DNA of 64,000 nt from contig NZ_VSRN01000001.1 of NCBI RefSeq assembly GCF_008369915.1, forward strand, positions 3,220,501 to 3,284,500. The letters are read 5' to 3'. Position 1 is the stretch's first letter, and every line of letters starts with the position of its first letter. This DNA comes from Dyadobacter sp. UC 10. Its GTDB lineage: Bacteria; Bacteroidota; Bacteroidia; Cytophagales; Spirosomataceae. A program made the position numbers and the translations under genes. The notes under the pieces were generated by a model. The model ran no database searches, was not told the DNA's origin, and worked only from the letters and a program-made list of their open reading frames with translations. Shown here piece by piece: positions 27,308 through 36,081 of the stretch.

Positions 27308-28060
27308 ATGAAGGAGCTCATTGATGCGGGCAATCTGCCAAAGCACATCGCCGTTATCATGGACGGTAACGGAAGGTGGGCTCAAAACCAGGGCGCAGCC
27401 CGGGTTTTTGGCCATCGCAATGCAATTAAGGCAGTTAGGGAGGTGACGGAAGGCTGCGCTGAACTCGGGGTATCATGTTTGACACTCTATGCATTTTCGA
27501 CCGAGAACTGGGCCAGACCGGAGTTCGAGGTCAGGGCTCTGATGGAACTATTGGTGCAATCTATCCGGAATGAACTTCCTACAATGCTTAAGAATAAGGT
27601 GAAGCTGGACACCATTGGCGATACAGAAAGCCTGCCAAGGAGTTGTCAGCGGCAACTTGCCGAAGCTATCGAAGCCACGCGGGAAAATACCGGTCTTAAC
27701 CTGATCCTTGCTTTGGGATATAGCGGTAAATGGGACATTACCCAGGCAGCGAGAAAAATTGCAGAAGATGTTCAGAAAGGAACTTTAATTCCCGGTGAAA
27801 TCAGCGAAGAGTTGCTTTCATCCAGGCTCGCGACCGGTAACAGACCGGAAGTGGATTTGATGTTGCGTACCGGCGGCGATCACCGGATCAGTAATTTTCT
27901 TCTCTGGCAACTGGCTTATTCCGAATTGTATTTTTATGAAAATCTTTTTTGGCCTGATTTCCGTCGGGAGCATTTATATGAGGCGATCCTTTCTTATCAG
28001 AACAGGGAACGAAGATTTGGGAAAACAGGCGAACAAATAAAAGCGAATAGTGCTAAGTAG
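27308..28060 (+). CDS. uppS: Isoprenyl transferase (undecaprenyl diphosphate synthase)
   Basis: A 250-residue cis-prenyltransferase making the C55 lipid carrier for peptidoglycan and polysaccharides. Motifs: HIAVIMDGNGRWA with the Mg-binding D19, GHRNAIKAVREV, LTLYAFSTENWARP and RTGGDHRISNFLLWQLAYSELYF. In the last motif most homologues have Glu (RTGGE) where this protein has Asp, a conservative change at a Mg ligand. bamA begins six bases after the stop, so the two are co-transcribed. Confidence 0.95.
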   Translation: MKELIDAGNLPKHIAVIMDGNGRWAQNQGAARVFGHRNAIKAVREVTEGCAELGVSCLTLYAFSTENWARPEFEVRALMELLVQSIRNELPTMLKNKVKLDTIGDTESLPRSCQRQLAEAIEATRENTGLNLILALGYSGKWDITQAARKIAEDVQKGTLIPGEISEELLSSRLATGNRPEVDLMLRTGGDHRISNFLLWQLAYSELYFYENLFWPDFRREHLYEAILSYQNRERRFGKTGEQIKANSAK

Positions 28061-28066
28061 AACAAT

Positions 28067-30670
28067 ATGAACCTTCTTACCAATTTGAATAAATCATTAG
28101 CACATCTGAAATGTCTTACTGCATTGCTGCTGATCTGCTCCTGCGTATCTGTGAATGCGCAGCGGGTAGGTATCGGTGCAACTAGCCGGCCTGCCGCAGC
28201 CGCAGCCGCCAGTGTGATGGACCCCGCCAATCCGAAAGAATACACGATCGCTGAGGTAACGGTCTCGGGTACCCAGTTTCTGGACCCCAATTCCATGATA
28301 TCTATTTCAGGTTTAAAGCCAGGGGACAAAATCCGTCTTCCAGGACCTGCTATTCCCTCGTCAATCAAAAGAATGATGGACTTCGGTACTTTGGATGACG
28401 TTGAGATTTTGTACACAAAGATTGAAGCTGAAAAAATATGGCTGAACATCCATATTAAAGAAAGGCCACGTCTCTATAAGGTGTCGTTTTCAGGAATCCG
28501 CAAAGGGGAAAAAGAGACATTGAATGATAAGGTTAAGTTGATCAAAGGCCGGGTAATTACGCCGACAGTGATCAAGAATACTCAGCTCGTTATCAAAAAA
28601 TATTATATGGATAAGGGTTTTTACTACACCAAAGTAAAGGTGTTGCAAATCCCTGACTCTACCCGCGGACAGGCAACTCTTAATTTTACTATTACGAAAG
28701 GTAAAAAAGTTAAGATCCAGAAAATAAACATCGAAGGAAATACCGATATCAGTGACAAAACATTGAAGCGGAAAATGAAGGGTACAAAACAGAAAAGAAT
28801 TGGCAGGCTCTTCAACCCATCTAAATACATTCCAAAAAAATACGAGGAAGACAAGGAAAAGCTTATCGCTTTCTATCGCAAAAATGGTTACCGCGACGCT
28901 ACCATCGAATTCGATACAATCAAGAACGGGGAAGAAACCATTAGTATTGATCTCAAAATCGAGGAAGGTACCAAGTATTTCTATCGCGATATCACCTGGT
29001 CGGGCAATTATCTGTATACGTCCAAATACCTGGGTGAGCGCCTGGGTATCAAAAAGGGCGATGTATATAACCCGGAGGAGCTCGATAAAAAGATCAACGG
29101 TATTCCGGGAGGTGACGTGAGTTCGATTTACATGGACGACGGTTATCTGTATTTTCGTATTGAACCTACTGAGAAAGCTGTGGAGGGCGATTCGATAGAT
29201 GTTGAGCTTCGGATGTTTGAAGGAAAGCAGGCTACGATCAACCGGATCTTGCTGAACGGTAATACTAAAACAAGTGACAGGGTTGTTTTGCGAGAGCTTT
29301 TTACATTGCCAGGGCAAAAATTCAGCAAAACTGAAATTATCAATACGCAGCGGCAACTCTCTCAAATGGGATATTTTGACCCTGAAAAAATTCAGATCAA
29401 CCCGATTCCAAATCAGTCAGACGGCACGGTTGATATTGAATATACAGTAGAAGAAAAACCATCTGATCAAATCGAATTATCAGGAGGCTGGGGAGGTTAT
29501 ATTGGTTTTGTAGGAACTTTGGGACTTGTCTTTAATAATTTCTCCCTTAAAAACATACCGAACCGTGAAACCTGGCGGCCACTTCCTTCCGGCGACGGAC
29601 AGAAATTGTCACTCCGCTTCCAGGCGAATGGAAAACAATATCAAACCTATTCGATGTCTTTCAGCGAACCGTGGCTTGGAGGTAAAAAACCTATCAACTT
29701 TGGGGTATCTCTCCAGCGCACAGTTTATCGCCTTACCGACCCGAGCGCAATGTTCGGTATCGGCGGCCTGAACGGCGGGGGCGGGCGGCTTAGCTATCGT
29801 GGAGGATACTATAACAATGGGATAACGGTCTCATTGGGCCGTCGTTTAAAAGAGCCTGATCGTAACCTGGTTATGACACACTCATTGTCGTACCAGCGAT
29901 ATCGCCTGGATGATCTTGACATCTTTGGCATAGGATACACCAACGGTAATTCCAACAACATTTCCTTTAATACGACGATCTCGAGAAATACCCTGAGTGA
30001 TTTCCAATTCCCGAGAAACGGAAGTAATATTTCATTGAGTGCCACAGTTACTCCTCCGTATTCAGCTTTCCGGAAAAAGGAGTTTGCTGACAAAACCGAT
30101 ACTTACCGCTGGGTTGAATACCATAAATGGATGTTCGATGCGAGCTATTACGCGACCATCACAGGTAAGCTGGTATTGAGCACCCGGGCACACATGGGTT
30201 TCCTTGGGAACTATGACAAGACTGACACTTACAGTCCGTTTGGTAGGTTTATTGTCGGTGGATCAGGGCTAGCCGGACAAGGGACTTTTTCGCTCGCTGA
30301 TCAGGATATTATCGGTTTGCGCGGTTATGAGGATCAAAAAGTGGGTCCTATTACGCAACAGGGCCGGCCAGCATCTGGCGGCGGGGTTGTGTATAACAAA
30401 TATGTACTCGAGCTTCGTTATCCTGTTTCGCTTAATCCGCAAGCGACCATTTTCATCCTTGGTTTTGCTGAGGGGGGAAATAACTGGCGCAGCTATAAGG
30501 AATTTAACCCGTTCGATTTGAAAAGATCGGCTGGTGTAGGAGCGAGGATCTTTATGCCGGCATTTGGTCTTCTCGGTATCGACTGGGGTTATGGGTTTGA
30601 TAAAATTCAGGGACAATCGAAGCCAAGCGGGGCTCAGTTCCATTTTACGATCGGGCAACAAATCAGATAA
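28067..30670 (+). CDS. bamA: Outer membrane protein assembly factor BamA
   Basis: An 867-residue outer-membrane insertase. After a signal peptide (about 1-30) come several POTRA domains (about 55-480; for example YTIAEVTVSGTQFLDPN, KKVKIQKINIEGNTDISDKTLKRKMKG, KQATINRILLNGNTKTSDRVVLREL), then an Omp85 barrel with PWLGGKKPINFGVSLQRT, GRFIVGGSGLAGQGTF, LRGYEDQKVGP and a C-terminal MPAFGLLGIDWGYGFD...FTIGQQIR. BamA folds beta-barrel proteins into the outer membrane. It is followed by two Skp/OmpH-like chaperones. Confidence 0.95.
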   Translation: MNLLTNLNKSLAHLKCLTALLLICSCVSVNAQRVGIGATSRPAAAAAASVMDPANPKEYTIAEVTVSGTQFLDPNSMISISGLKPGDKIRLPGPAIPSSIKRMMDFGTLDDVEILYTKIEAEKIWLNIHIKERPRLYKVSFSGIRKGEKETLNDKVKLIKGRVITPTVIKNTQLVIKKYYMDKGFYYTKVKVLQIPDSTRGQATLNFTITKGKKVKIQKINIEGNTDISDKTLKRKMKGTKQKRIGRLFNPSKYIPKKYEEDKEKLIAFYRKNGYRDATIEFDTIKNGEETISIDLKIEEGTKYFYRDITWSGNYLYTSKYLGERLGIKKGDVYNPEELDKKINGIPGGDVSSIYMDDGYLYFRIEPTEKAVEGDSIDVELRMFEGKQATINRILLNGNTKTSDRVVLRELFTLPGQKFSKTEIINTQRQLSQMGYFDPEKIQINPIPNQSDGTVDIEYTVEEKPSDQIELSGGWGGYIGFVGTLGLVFNNFSLKNIPNRETWRPLPSGDGQKLSLRFQANGKQYQTYSMSFSEPWLGGKKPINFGVSLQRTVYRLTDPSAMFGIGGLNGGGGRLSYRGGYYNNGITVSLGRRLKEPDRNLVMTHSLSYQRYRLDDLDIFGIGYTNGNSNNISFNTTISRNTLSDFQFPRNGSNISLSATVTPPYSAFRKKEFADKTDTYRWVEYHKWMFDASYYATITGKLVLSTRAHMGFLGNYDKTDTYSPFGRFIVGGSGLAGQGTFSLADQDIIGLRGYEDQKVGPITQQGRPASGGGVVYNKYVLELRYPVSLNPQATIFILGFAEGGNNWRSYKEFNPFDLKRSAGVGARIFMPAFGLLGIDWGYGFDKIQGQSKPSGAQFHFTIGQQIR

Positions 30671-30721
30671 TATTCTCCTGACAGTTTCGTTAAGAAGTTT
30701 GCAAATTATTAGCAGCTTGAC

Positions 30722-31336
30722 ATGAAGAAGTTTTTAATTTTACTAGTTTTGTCAATTCTATGGCGGTCAGAGGCTAATGCTCAGAAGATTGGGTATACTG
30801 ACATGGAGTTCATAACCAGTAAAATGCCCGAGTATCAGGCTGCACAGGCGGAGATGAAAAAATTCTCTGAAAAGTGGGCCAAGGAAATTCAGGATAAGTT
30901 TGCTGACATCGATCGCATGCAGCGGGCATATATGGCAGAGGAGATCCTGCTCACCGAGGAGTTGAAAAGAAAACGACAAAGTGAGATAAAGGAAAAGGAG
31001 CTGGAAGCGGGCGAGTATAACAGTAAGATTTTCGGCATGGACGGCCTGATGTTCCAGAAGAAAAAGGAACTCATGAAACCTGTACTTGAAAAAGTGCAGC
31101 GTGCCGTTACCAAAGTATGCAGCCAGCGTCGGCTCGATTTTATGTTTGACAAATCCAGCGATGTTGGAATGCTTTACACAAATCCCAAGCACGATTATTC
31201 AGATTACGTGATGGAGGAGTTGGGCATAGACCCGAAAGCGAATAAAGCGTCAGCAAACGAAAAAGCAGATCAATCGGCCAACGTGCCGGCCAGTACCTCA
31301 CCAAAACAAAAGAGTACAACTAGTAAACTTAAATAA
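30722..31336 (+). CDS. OmpH/Skp-family periplasmic chaperone, first copy
   Basis: A 204-residue secreted protein: signal peptide (about 1-20, cleavage near ANA-Q), the OmpH signature KIGYTDMEFITSKMPEYQAAQAEMKKFSEKWAKEIQDK, a long helical hairpin and a C-terminal RLDFMFDKSSDVGMLYTNPKHDYSDYVMEELGI. Skp proteins hold unfolded outer-membrane proteins for BamA. The tail is low-complexity Ser/Thr/Lys-rich. The second copy follows after 11 bases. Confidence 0.9.
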   Translation: MKKFLILLVLSILWRSEANAQKIGYTDMEFITSKMPEYQAAQAEMKKFSEKWAKEIQDKFADIDRMQRAYMAEEILLTEELKRKRQSEIKEKELEAGEYNSKIFGMDGLMFQKKKELMKPVLEKVQRAVTKVCSQRRLDFMFDKSSDVGMLYTNPKHDYSDYVMEELGIDPKANKASANEKADQSANVPASTSPKQKSTTSKLK

Positions 31337-31347
31337 GTAACAAAGCA

Positions 31348-31989
31348 ATGAAACAAAAATTGATGGCTTTTTTGGTCGTGATGACCATAATCACCACCCC
31401 TCTTCTGGCTCAAACTACCCCTGCAGGCGGACTAACCAAAATAGGCTATACCAATGTCGATTATATAATTGCTAAGCTTCCTGAAAGCAAAGTGATGCAA
31501 AATCAACTTGAAGTCACAAAAGCGCAGTTGGATAAAGCGCTTGGAGAAACTTATAAAGAGGCGCAGGATAAGTATGAGGCTTACCAAAAGAATGGTGCTA
31601 ATATGACCGATGTGATTCGTGCGGACAAGGAGAAGGAGTTGGCAAATCTGCAAACACGTATTCAGGAAATGCAGACGAATGCACAAACTTCACTGCAAAC
31701 GAAGCAGCAGCAGCTTTTGGAACCAATCCTGACAAAGGTTAATAATGCAATACAGGAAGTAGGTAAAGAAAACGGCTTTTTGTATATCCTGAACATGGAC
31801 GCAGGAGCAAATTCGACACCTATCATTCTCTTTGCCGCTTCTGAGGAAAATAATGCTACTCCTTTGATCCTTAAAAAGTTGGGTGTTGATCCTGATAAAG
31901 TAGATGCAGCGCCGGCAGCAGCGACTCCTGCCAAGCCAGCAACTACTGCCCCTGCAACGACTCCTGCTGCAACCCCCAAGAAAAAATAA
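31348..31989 (+). CDS. OmpH/Skp-family periplasmic chaperone, second copy
   Basis: A 213-residue secreted protein paralogous to its upstream neighbour: signal peptide, KIGYTNVDYIIAKLPESKVMQNQLEVTKAQLDKAL, long helical arms, then the core-strand region GFLYILNMDAGANSTPIILFAASEENNATPLILKKLGV. It ends in an Ala/Pro/Thr-rich tail closed by KKK. Tandem Skp genes behind bamA are common in Bacteroidota. A strong terminator closes the operon. Confidence 0.9.
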   Translation: MKQKLMAFLVVMTIITTPLLAQTTPAGGLTKIGYTNVDYIIAKLPESKVMQNQLEVTKAQLDKALGETYKEAQDKYEAYQKNGANMTDVIRADKEKELANLQTRIQEMQTNAQTSLQTKQQQLLEPILTKVNNAIQEVGKENGFLYILNMDAGANSTPIILFAASEENNATPLILKKLGVDPDKVDAAPAAATPAKPATTAPATTPAATPKKK

Positions 31990-32008
31990 TAAGTCACATT
32001 TGAACTTA

Positions 32009-32052
32009 AAAAACCGGAGAACAGTCTTTTAAACGGCTGTTCTCCGGTTTTT
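32009..32052 (+). terminator. Terminator of the uppS-bamA-skp operon
   Basis: A perfect 16-base-pair stem (32009-32024 against 32037-32052; core ACCGGAGAACAG) with a 12-base loop and a terminal T run. Confidence 0.9.
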
Positions 32053-32213
32053 GTATATAAGAATGGAGCTGGCAAAAGCGTTAACTTAACTTTTGTTACA
32101 TGTTTAAGACGGACGGTTTATTTGAAAAATACAATTCGTAATTCCTGCAAATGCGAATGAAAGCGTTGTTTCATTTTTGTATCGATTGACAGCGCTTTCT
32201 ATACAGGATTTAG

Positions 32214-32221
32214 TAGTTTTG
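32214..32221 (+). promoter_or_regulatory. -7 promoter box of the Ig-like secreted protein gene
   Basis: TAGTTTTG is an exact TAnnTTTG about 52 bases upstream of the ATG at 32274. A second exact box, TATTTTTG at 32261-32268, lies so near the ATG that its transcript would be almost leaderless. No clear -33 for either. Confidence 0.45.
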
Positions 32222-32273
32222 CGTTTAAATTCAGTGTTCTTCTCAACAAGGGATAAATTATATTTTTGACATC

Positions 32274-33872
32274 ATGCTCATAAAACATATTCATAAAATA
32301 CTGATACTTCTGACAGTTGCTTTAATCGCATCAGGTGCACAAGGACAGGACAATATGAAGAATACCTCAACTGGCCCGTTGCAACTGGTATTTCCTTCGG
32401 AATCAGAATGGAACGTTTTATATGAGGGAAAAGAAATCAACTTTCATCTTCAGGTAAGGGGCGGTAAAGGTGATTCGATCCGGTATAACGCTGTAAGCGG
32501 GCTCACAAAGGAGATGAAATTTGACTCGCTCGGGCATTTTATATGGACCCCTGGATTTGAGGTTGCCGACAGGATCAATACTACAAAGTCCTTTCCGATC
32601 GTATTTGAAGCCCAAAGTGCAACCGGTGAAAGTGTTTCTCGCGAAGTGGTATTCAAAGTAAACCACGTCAATAGGCCCCCTCAAATCGATGAGCTTCACC
32701 CATTCTATGTCCAGTATAAGACACAGAATGTTTATAAAATAGATATGGGCGCAGTGCGAGACCAGGATGCGGATCCGATTGTATTTGTGCCAATACTGGA
32801 ACAAATGCCCGAGGGGATGAAGTTGACAGCTGCTGGCGAGATCACCTGGGAGCCCTCGATCGCTCAATTTAGTATACTTAAGAAGGGCCCTCGCTACGTG
32901 GAGTTCTATGTGGAGGACCAACCGTCAAAGGCAAGAACAAAGGGTCGTCTGAAATTAGATGTGACTCAGATGGACCTGGCCCCGGATTTTACAATTATAC
33001 CACAAAATTCAATCGTTAAAAGCGCAGAGAACAACAGGATTAACCTGCGGTTTACATTGTCGGATCCAAATGGTGAAGATGATATTACTGCATTTAACTT
33101 TGTGTCTGAAAACAAAAAGGTACCTGTAGAAGCGTTGATAAAAAATACACCGACCAGTTACGAGTTCATCTGGGAGCCGGGTTACGATTTTGTCAAGGAT
33201 CCGCTGGATACAATCGCTTTCAACATTACATTCTACGTGCTCGACAAAGCTCAAAACAAAAAGGAGCGGAGCGTTAGGTTTGTGATAAAGAATACGGTTG
33301 ATGAAAGCCTGCGTGACAACTACGTTTATAATCTTTATCGCGGTGCACTTGTAAATGCATGGGGTTTACTGGAGCAAATGACGGAGAAAGAAGGCCAGTT
33401 AAAAAAAGCATATACACGTGCGAAGAAAGGTAAGCGAAGCCGCTCACTTTTGAATGCATCTCTTGGAGCAACAACAGGCCTGGCGCCGGTGATAGCAAAG
33501 GATAGGCCGGACAGGAGAGGTTATATAACGACAATAGGCGGTACAACAGTAGCTACCGTAGGTACTTTGGAAGCTACGGAGGTTATTGGTAAATCGGTAA
33601 ATGGATTGCTCGACCGCTTCAATTATGTAATGCAGAAGAAGAATGAGCTGCAAAATAAAGGGGATGTTTTTGCACGTGAATATGGGCAGAAATCTGCACG
33701 ACGCCATCCGGACTTTATTCGCAAATTAGACGAATTTAAGTCGCTGATGAACCTAAGTGGGTTAGTTGCCCTTGAATTGGATGCGCGGTGGGAGAATAAG
33801 AAAGAAGCGACTGATACTGCCTTGAAAAAGACCTTTAAGGATTTTGTTCCTTTCACGCAGGATGAAAATTGA
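32274..33872 (+). CDS. Secreted protein with tandem Ig/cadherin-like domains
   Basis: A 532-residue secreted protein: signal peptide (about 1-24), then three repeated beta-sandwich units of about 100 residues, each with a phrase like GHFIWTPGFE (about 85), GEITWEPSIAQ (about 190) and YEFIWEPGYDF (about 300), the pattern of putative Ig/cadherin-like modules. The last 170 residues are different: helical, Lys-rich, with a Gly/Ala/Thr-rich hydrophobic stretch (RRGYITTIGGTTVATVGTLEATEVIG) that might insert in or associate with a membrane. No C-terminal type IX sorting domain was recognised. Function unknown; a surface or periplasmic structural role is likely. Confidence 0.8.
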   Translation: MLIKHIHKILILLTVALIASGAQGQDNMKNTSTGPLQLVFPSESEWNVLYEGKEINFHLQVRGGKGDSIRYNAVSGLTKEMKFDSLGHFIWTPGFEVADRINTTKSFPIVFEAQSATGESVSREVVFKVNHVNRPPQIDELHPFYVQYKTQNVYKIDMGAVRDQDADPIVFVPILEQMPEGMKLTAAGEITWEPSIAQFSILKKGPRYVEFYVEDQPSKARTKGRLKLDVTQMDLAPDFTIIPQNSIVKSAENNRINLRFTLSDPNGEDDITAFNFVSENKKVPVEALIKNTPTSYEFIWEPGYDFVKDPLDTIAFNITFYVLDKAQNKKERSVRFVIKNTVDESLRDNYVYNLYRGALVNAWGLLEQMTEKEGQLKKAYTRAKKGKRSRSLLNASLGATTGLAPVIAKDRPDRRGYITTIGGTTVATVGTLEATEVIGKSVNGLLDRFNYVMQKKNELQNKGDVFAREYGQKSARRHPDFIRKLDEFKSLMNLSGLVALELDARWENKKEATDTALKKTFKDFVPFTQDEN

Positions 33873-33879
33873 GCGGTAA

Positions 33880-33910
33880 CAAAAAAGAGAGCTAAATGCT
33901 CTCTTTTTTG
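33880..33910. terminator. Bidirectional terminator overlapping the lspA stop codon
   Basis: CAAAAAAGAGAGC (33880-33892) pairs with GCTCTCTTTTTTG (33898-33910), loop TAAAT. Both strands have GC-containing stems followed by U runs. The lspA stop codon is at 33892-33894 and its last five codons form the other arm. Confidence 0.88.
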
Positions 33911-34656
33911 TCGTTATCATTTTCATTATTGATCTGCTCCTCCGGTGAGACCGGAACTTGCGAAACATCCGCAGAAGGCCCGAGTGTCGAAGAATAATCT
34001 GCGCCTGCCTCGTCCCTGCTCTCATTCTGATCACTTTCTTCCTCTTGGATAAGCCTTTCGTCTTCGACCGGGCCGTGAGAATGAAAGCTGCCCTGAAAAA
34101 TGAGGATGCTGCAAACTCCTATGAAAATGCAGGAGTCGGCGATATTGAAAATGGGCGTTGAATAATACTGACCGCCCCAGAGAGGTACCCAATCAGGGAT
34201 GAACCCCTCCCAAAAATCTACAAAGATCATATCAATAACCTGTCCATGGAACCACGGGGTAGGCGATCCGTAGGGTGCATTTTGCAGGAACACCCCGTAA
34301 AATGTACTGTCTATTACATTACCTACTGCTCCTGCGAGAATCATTGAAAGGGCCCAGAGCAACCCTTTGGAGGCGCCGGCGCGGGCAAGGTGAATCATAT
34401 AACCTCCGATTGCGACCATTGCTACCAGCCGGAACAATGTCAGGAAAAGCTTTCCGTACTCGTGCCCCAGCTGCATACCGAACGCCATTCCGGGATTCAG
34501 CACATAGTGGAGTTTCAACCAGTTTCCTATCAATGCAATCTGGCCTGAAAAACCCGGCTCCATATATTTGTGGACCAGCAATTTTGATGTCTGATCAACC
34601 AGTATGAGCAGCAAGCTGAATAATAAGTAAGGGGCCGGATTTCTGGATTGGTTCAT
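33892..34656 (-). CDS. lspA: Lipoprotein signal peptidase (signal peptidase II)
   Basis: A 254-residue aspartyl peptidase of the inner membrane that removes signal peptides of lipoproteins. The catalytic Asp pair is D116 in GAVGNVIDS and D174 in FNIADS; NPGMAFGM is the third family motif. The start at 34656 (MNQSRNPAPYLLF) fits the first membrane helix; the open frame extends 28 codons further but without homology. The periplasmic loop between the two Asp motifs is longer than in E. coli, and a soluble acidic tail of about 65 residues (190-254) follows the last helix. Several lipoproteins in this window are its substrates. Confidence 0.94.
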   Translation of the reverse strand: MNQSRNPAPYLLFSLLLILVDQTSKLLVHKYMEPGFSGQIALIGNWLKLHYVLNPGMAFGMQLGHEYGKLFLTLFRLVAMVAIGGYMIHLARAGASKGLLWALSMILAGAVGNVIDSTFYGVFLQNAPYGSPTPWFHGQVIDMIFVDFWEGFIPDWVPLWGGQYYSTPIFNIADSCIFIGVCSILIFQGSFHSHGPVEDERLIQEEESDQNESRDEAGADYSSTLGPSADVSQVPVSPEEQINNENDNDKKESI

Positions 34657-34705
34657 TCGGTATGGAAAACTATTGAAATTTAAAAACGTGAAAGTAACAA
34701 GTTCC

Positions 34706-35908
34706 TTATAAAGAACTGATTCCTCTTCTATGCAATTCACTCTTAACTAGTAAAAACTCTCTGCTGCTCTGCCCCGCAATGGAAGTGTTTTCTTCGGCCC
34801 GACGGATCAGATACGGCAATACCGCGTCTATCGGGCCATAAGGGACATATTTGGCAACATTATAGCCGGCTTTGGAAAGATTATACGAAATATTGTCACT
34901 CATTCCCAGCAGCTGGGCAAACCATATCCGTTCATCATTGTTGAGCAGATCAAGTTTTTTCATTTTCGATGCGCAGTACTGCGAGCTAAACTCATTATGC
35001 GTGCCCAGGCAAATTGCGATGTATTCTATATGTTCGAGGCAAAAGTCGATCGCAAGGTTATAGTCGTCGTCGGTAGCCTGCTTGGAAGCATGGATCGGAT
35101 TGAAGTATTCATTTTCACGCGCCCGTAGTCGCTCTTTTTCCATATAAGCGCCTCTAACCAGCTTCCCGCCCAGCTGATAGCCTTTTTGCCTGGCTGTTAG
35201 ATAGGCGGATTTTAGTGATTCAAGTGTTTCATGCCGGTAGAGCTGGTAAGTATTGTATACAATCGCTTTTTCCCGGTTGAATTTTTGCATCATTTGATAA
35301 GTAAGATCATCAATGATTCCCTGTATCCAGCTTTCTTCGGCATCGATAAAGATCCTGACATTCTTTTCGTGCGCGTGGGAACAAAGCTTTTCCACGCGCT
35401 GCTGAACCCGGATATAGGCAGCTTCCTCCTGATCCGACAACGCATCTTTGCGCTGAATTTTTTCCAGCAGGTCCGCGGAAGCTATCCCCGTTACCTTAAA
35501 CACTGAAAATGGAATGCTTTTTGACCCGGCAGCTTTGTCGATCGTTTTAAAAATTTCGGCTGCTGTTGCATCAAAACTTGATTCATCATCCTCTCCCTCG
35601 ACTGAATAGTCCAGAATAGTTCCTATTCCCGAATTACCCAGCTCAGCAATTGTCTGATCACATTCGCTAATTGTCTCACCTCCACAGAATTGTTCAAAAA
35701 TGGTGACCCGGATGAGATTTTTTATAGGTAAGTTTAGTTTTAGTGCAAGCTTTATAAAAAAAGTGCCTAAATTTACCACTCGAGCCTGATTCATGAGGCT
35801 GAATAACCAGTATGTTTTCCGAAGTTTAGCGTCAGATTTAGAAGCGAAAGCAACGTAGGTGTCTTCAAAAAATACAGGTATTTGGTTTATCGGTGAAGAA
35901 TCTGCCAT
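34706..35908 (-). CDS. Proline dehydrogenase (monofunctional)
   Basis: A 400-residue flavoenzyme oxidising proline to pyrroline-5-carboxylate. ProDH barrel motifs: FSVFKVTGIA, RIFIDAEESWIQ, IVYNTYQLYRHETLE, GGKLVRGAYMEKER, LGTHNE and the substrate-binding arginine pair in YLIRRAEENTSIAGQ. No P5C dehydrogenase domain is fused, unlike PutA. It lies 49 bases upstream of lspA on the same strand and diverges from the DAHP synthase gene. Confidence 0.93.
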   Translation of the reverse strand: MADSSPINQIPVFFEDTYVAFASKSDAKLRKTYWLFSLMNQARVVNLGTFFIKLALKLNLPIKNLIRVTIFEQFCGGETISECDQTIAELGNSGIGTILDYSVEGEDDESSFDATAAEIFKTIDKAAGSKSIPFSVFKVTGIASADLLEKIQRKDALSDQEEAAYIRVQQRVEKLCSHAHEKNVRIFIDAEESWIQGIIDDLTYQMMQKFNREKAIVYNTYQLYRHETLESLKSAYLTARQKGYQLGGKLVRGAYMEKERLRARENEYFNPIHASKQATDDDYNLAIDFCLEHIEYIAICLGTHNEFSSQYCASKMKKLDLLNNDERIWFAQLLGMSDNISYNLSKAGYNVAKYVPYGPIDAVLPYLIRRAEENTSIAGQSSREFLLVKSELHRRGISSL

Positions 35909-36081
35909 TTTGAGTACACTTTTTCCCGGGTGGATTTTTATTAATCACAAGAGAAGGCTGTGTTCATTAAGAAGTTATTTGACTTTTATGGCATCAAATG
36001 TACGTCAATCCCGGAAATACGCATGAACTGCCGGGTCAAAATATTGCAATTATCTATTTTATTAAGGACAAGTTTTTGAAT

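Noticed and set aside
28490-29365. 291-codon open frame on the minus strand inside bamA
   Set aside because: It lies wholly antisense to the POTRA region of bamA, has no recognisable motif and follows from codon usage of the real gene.
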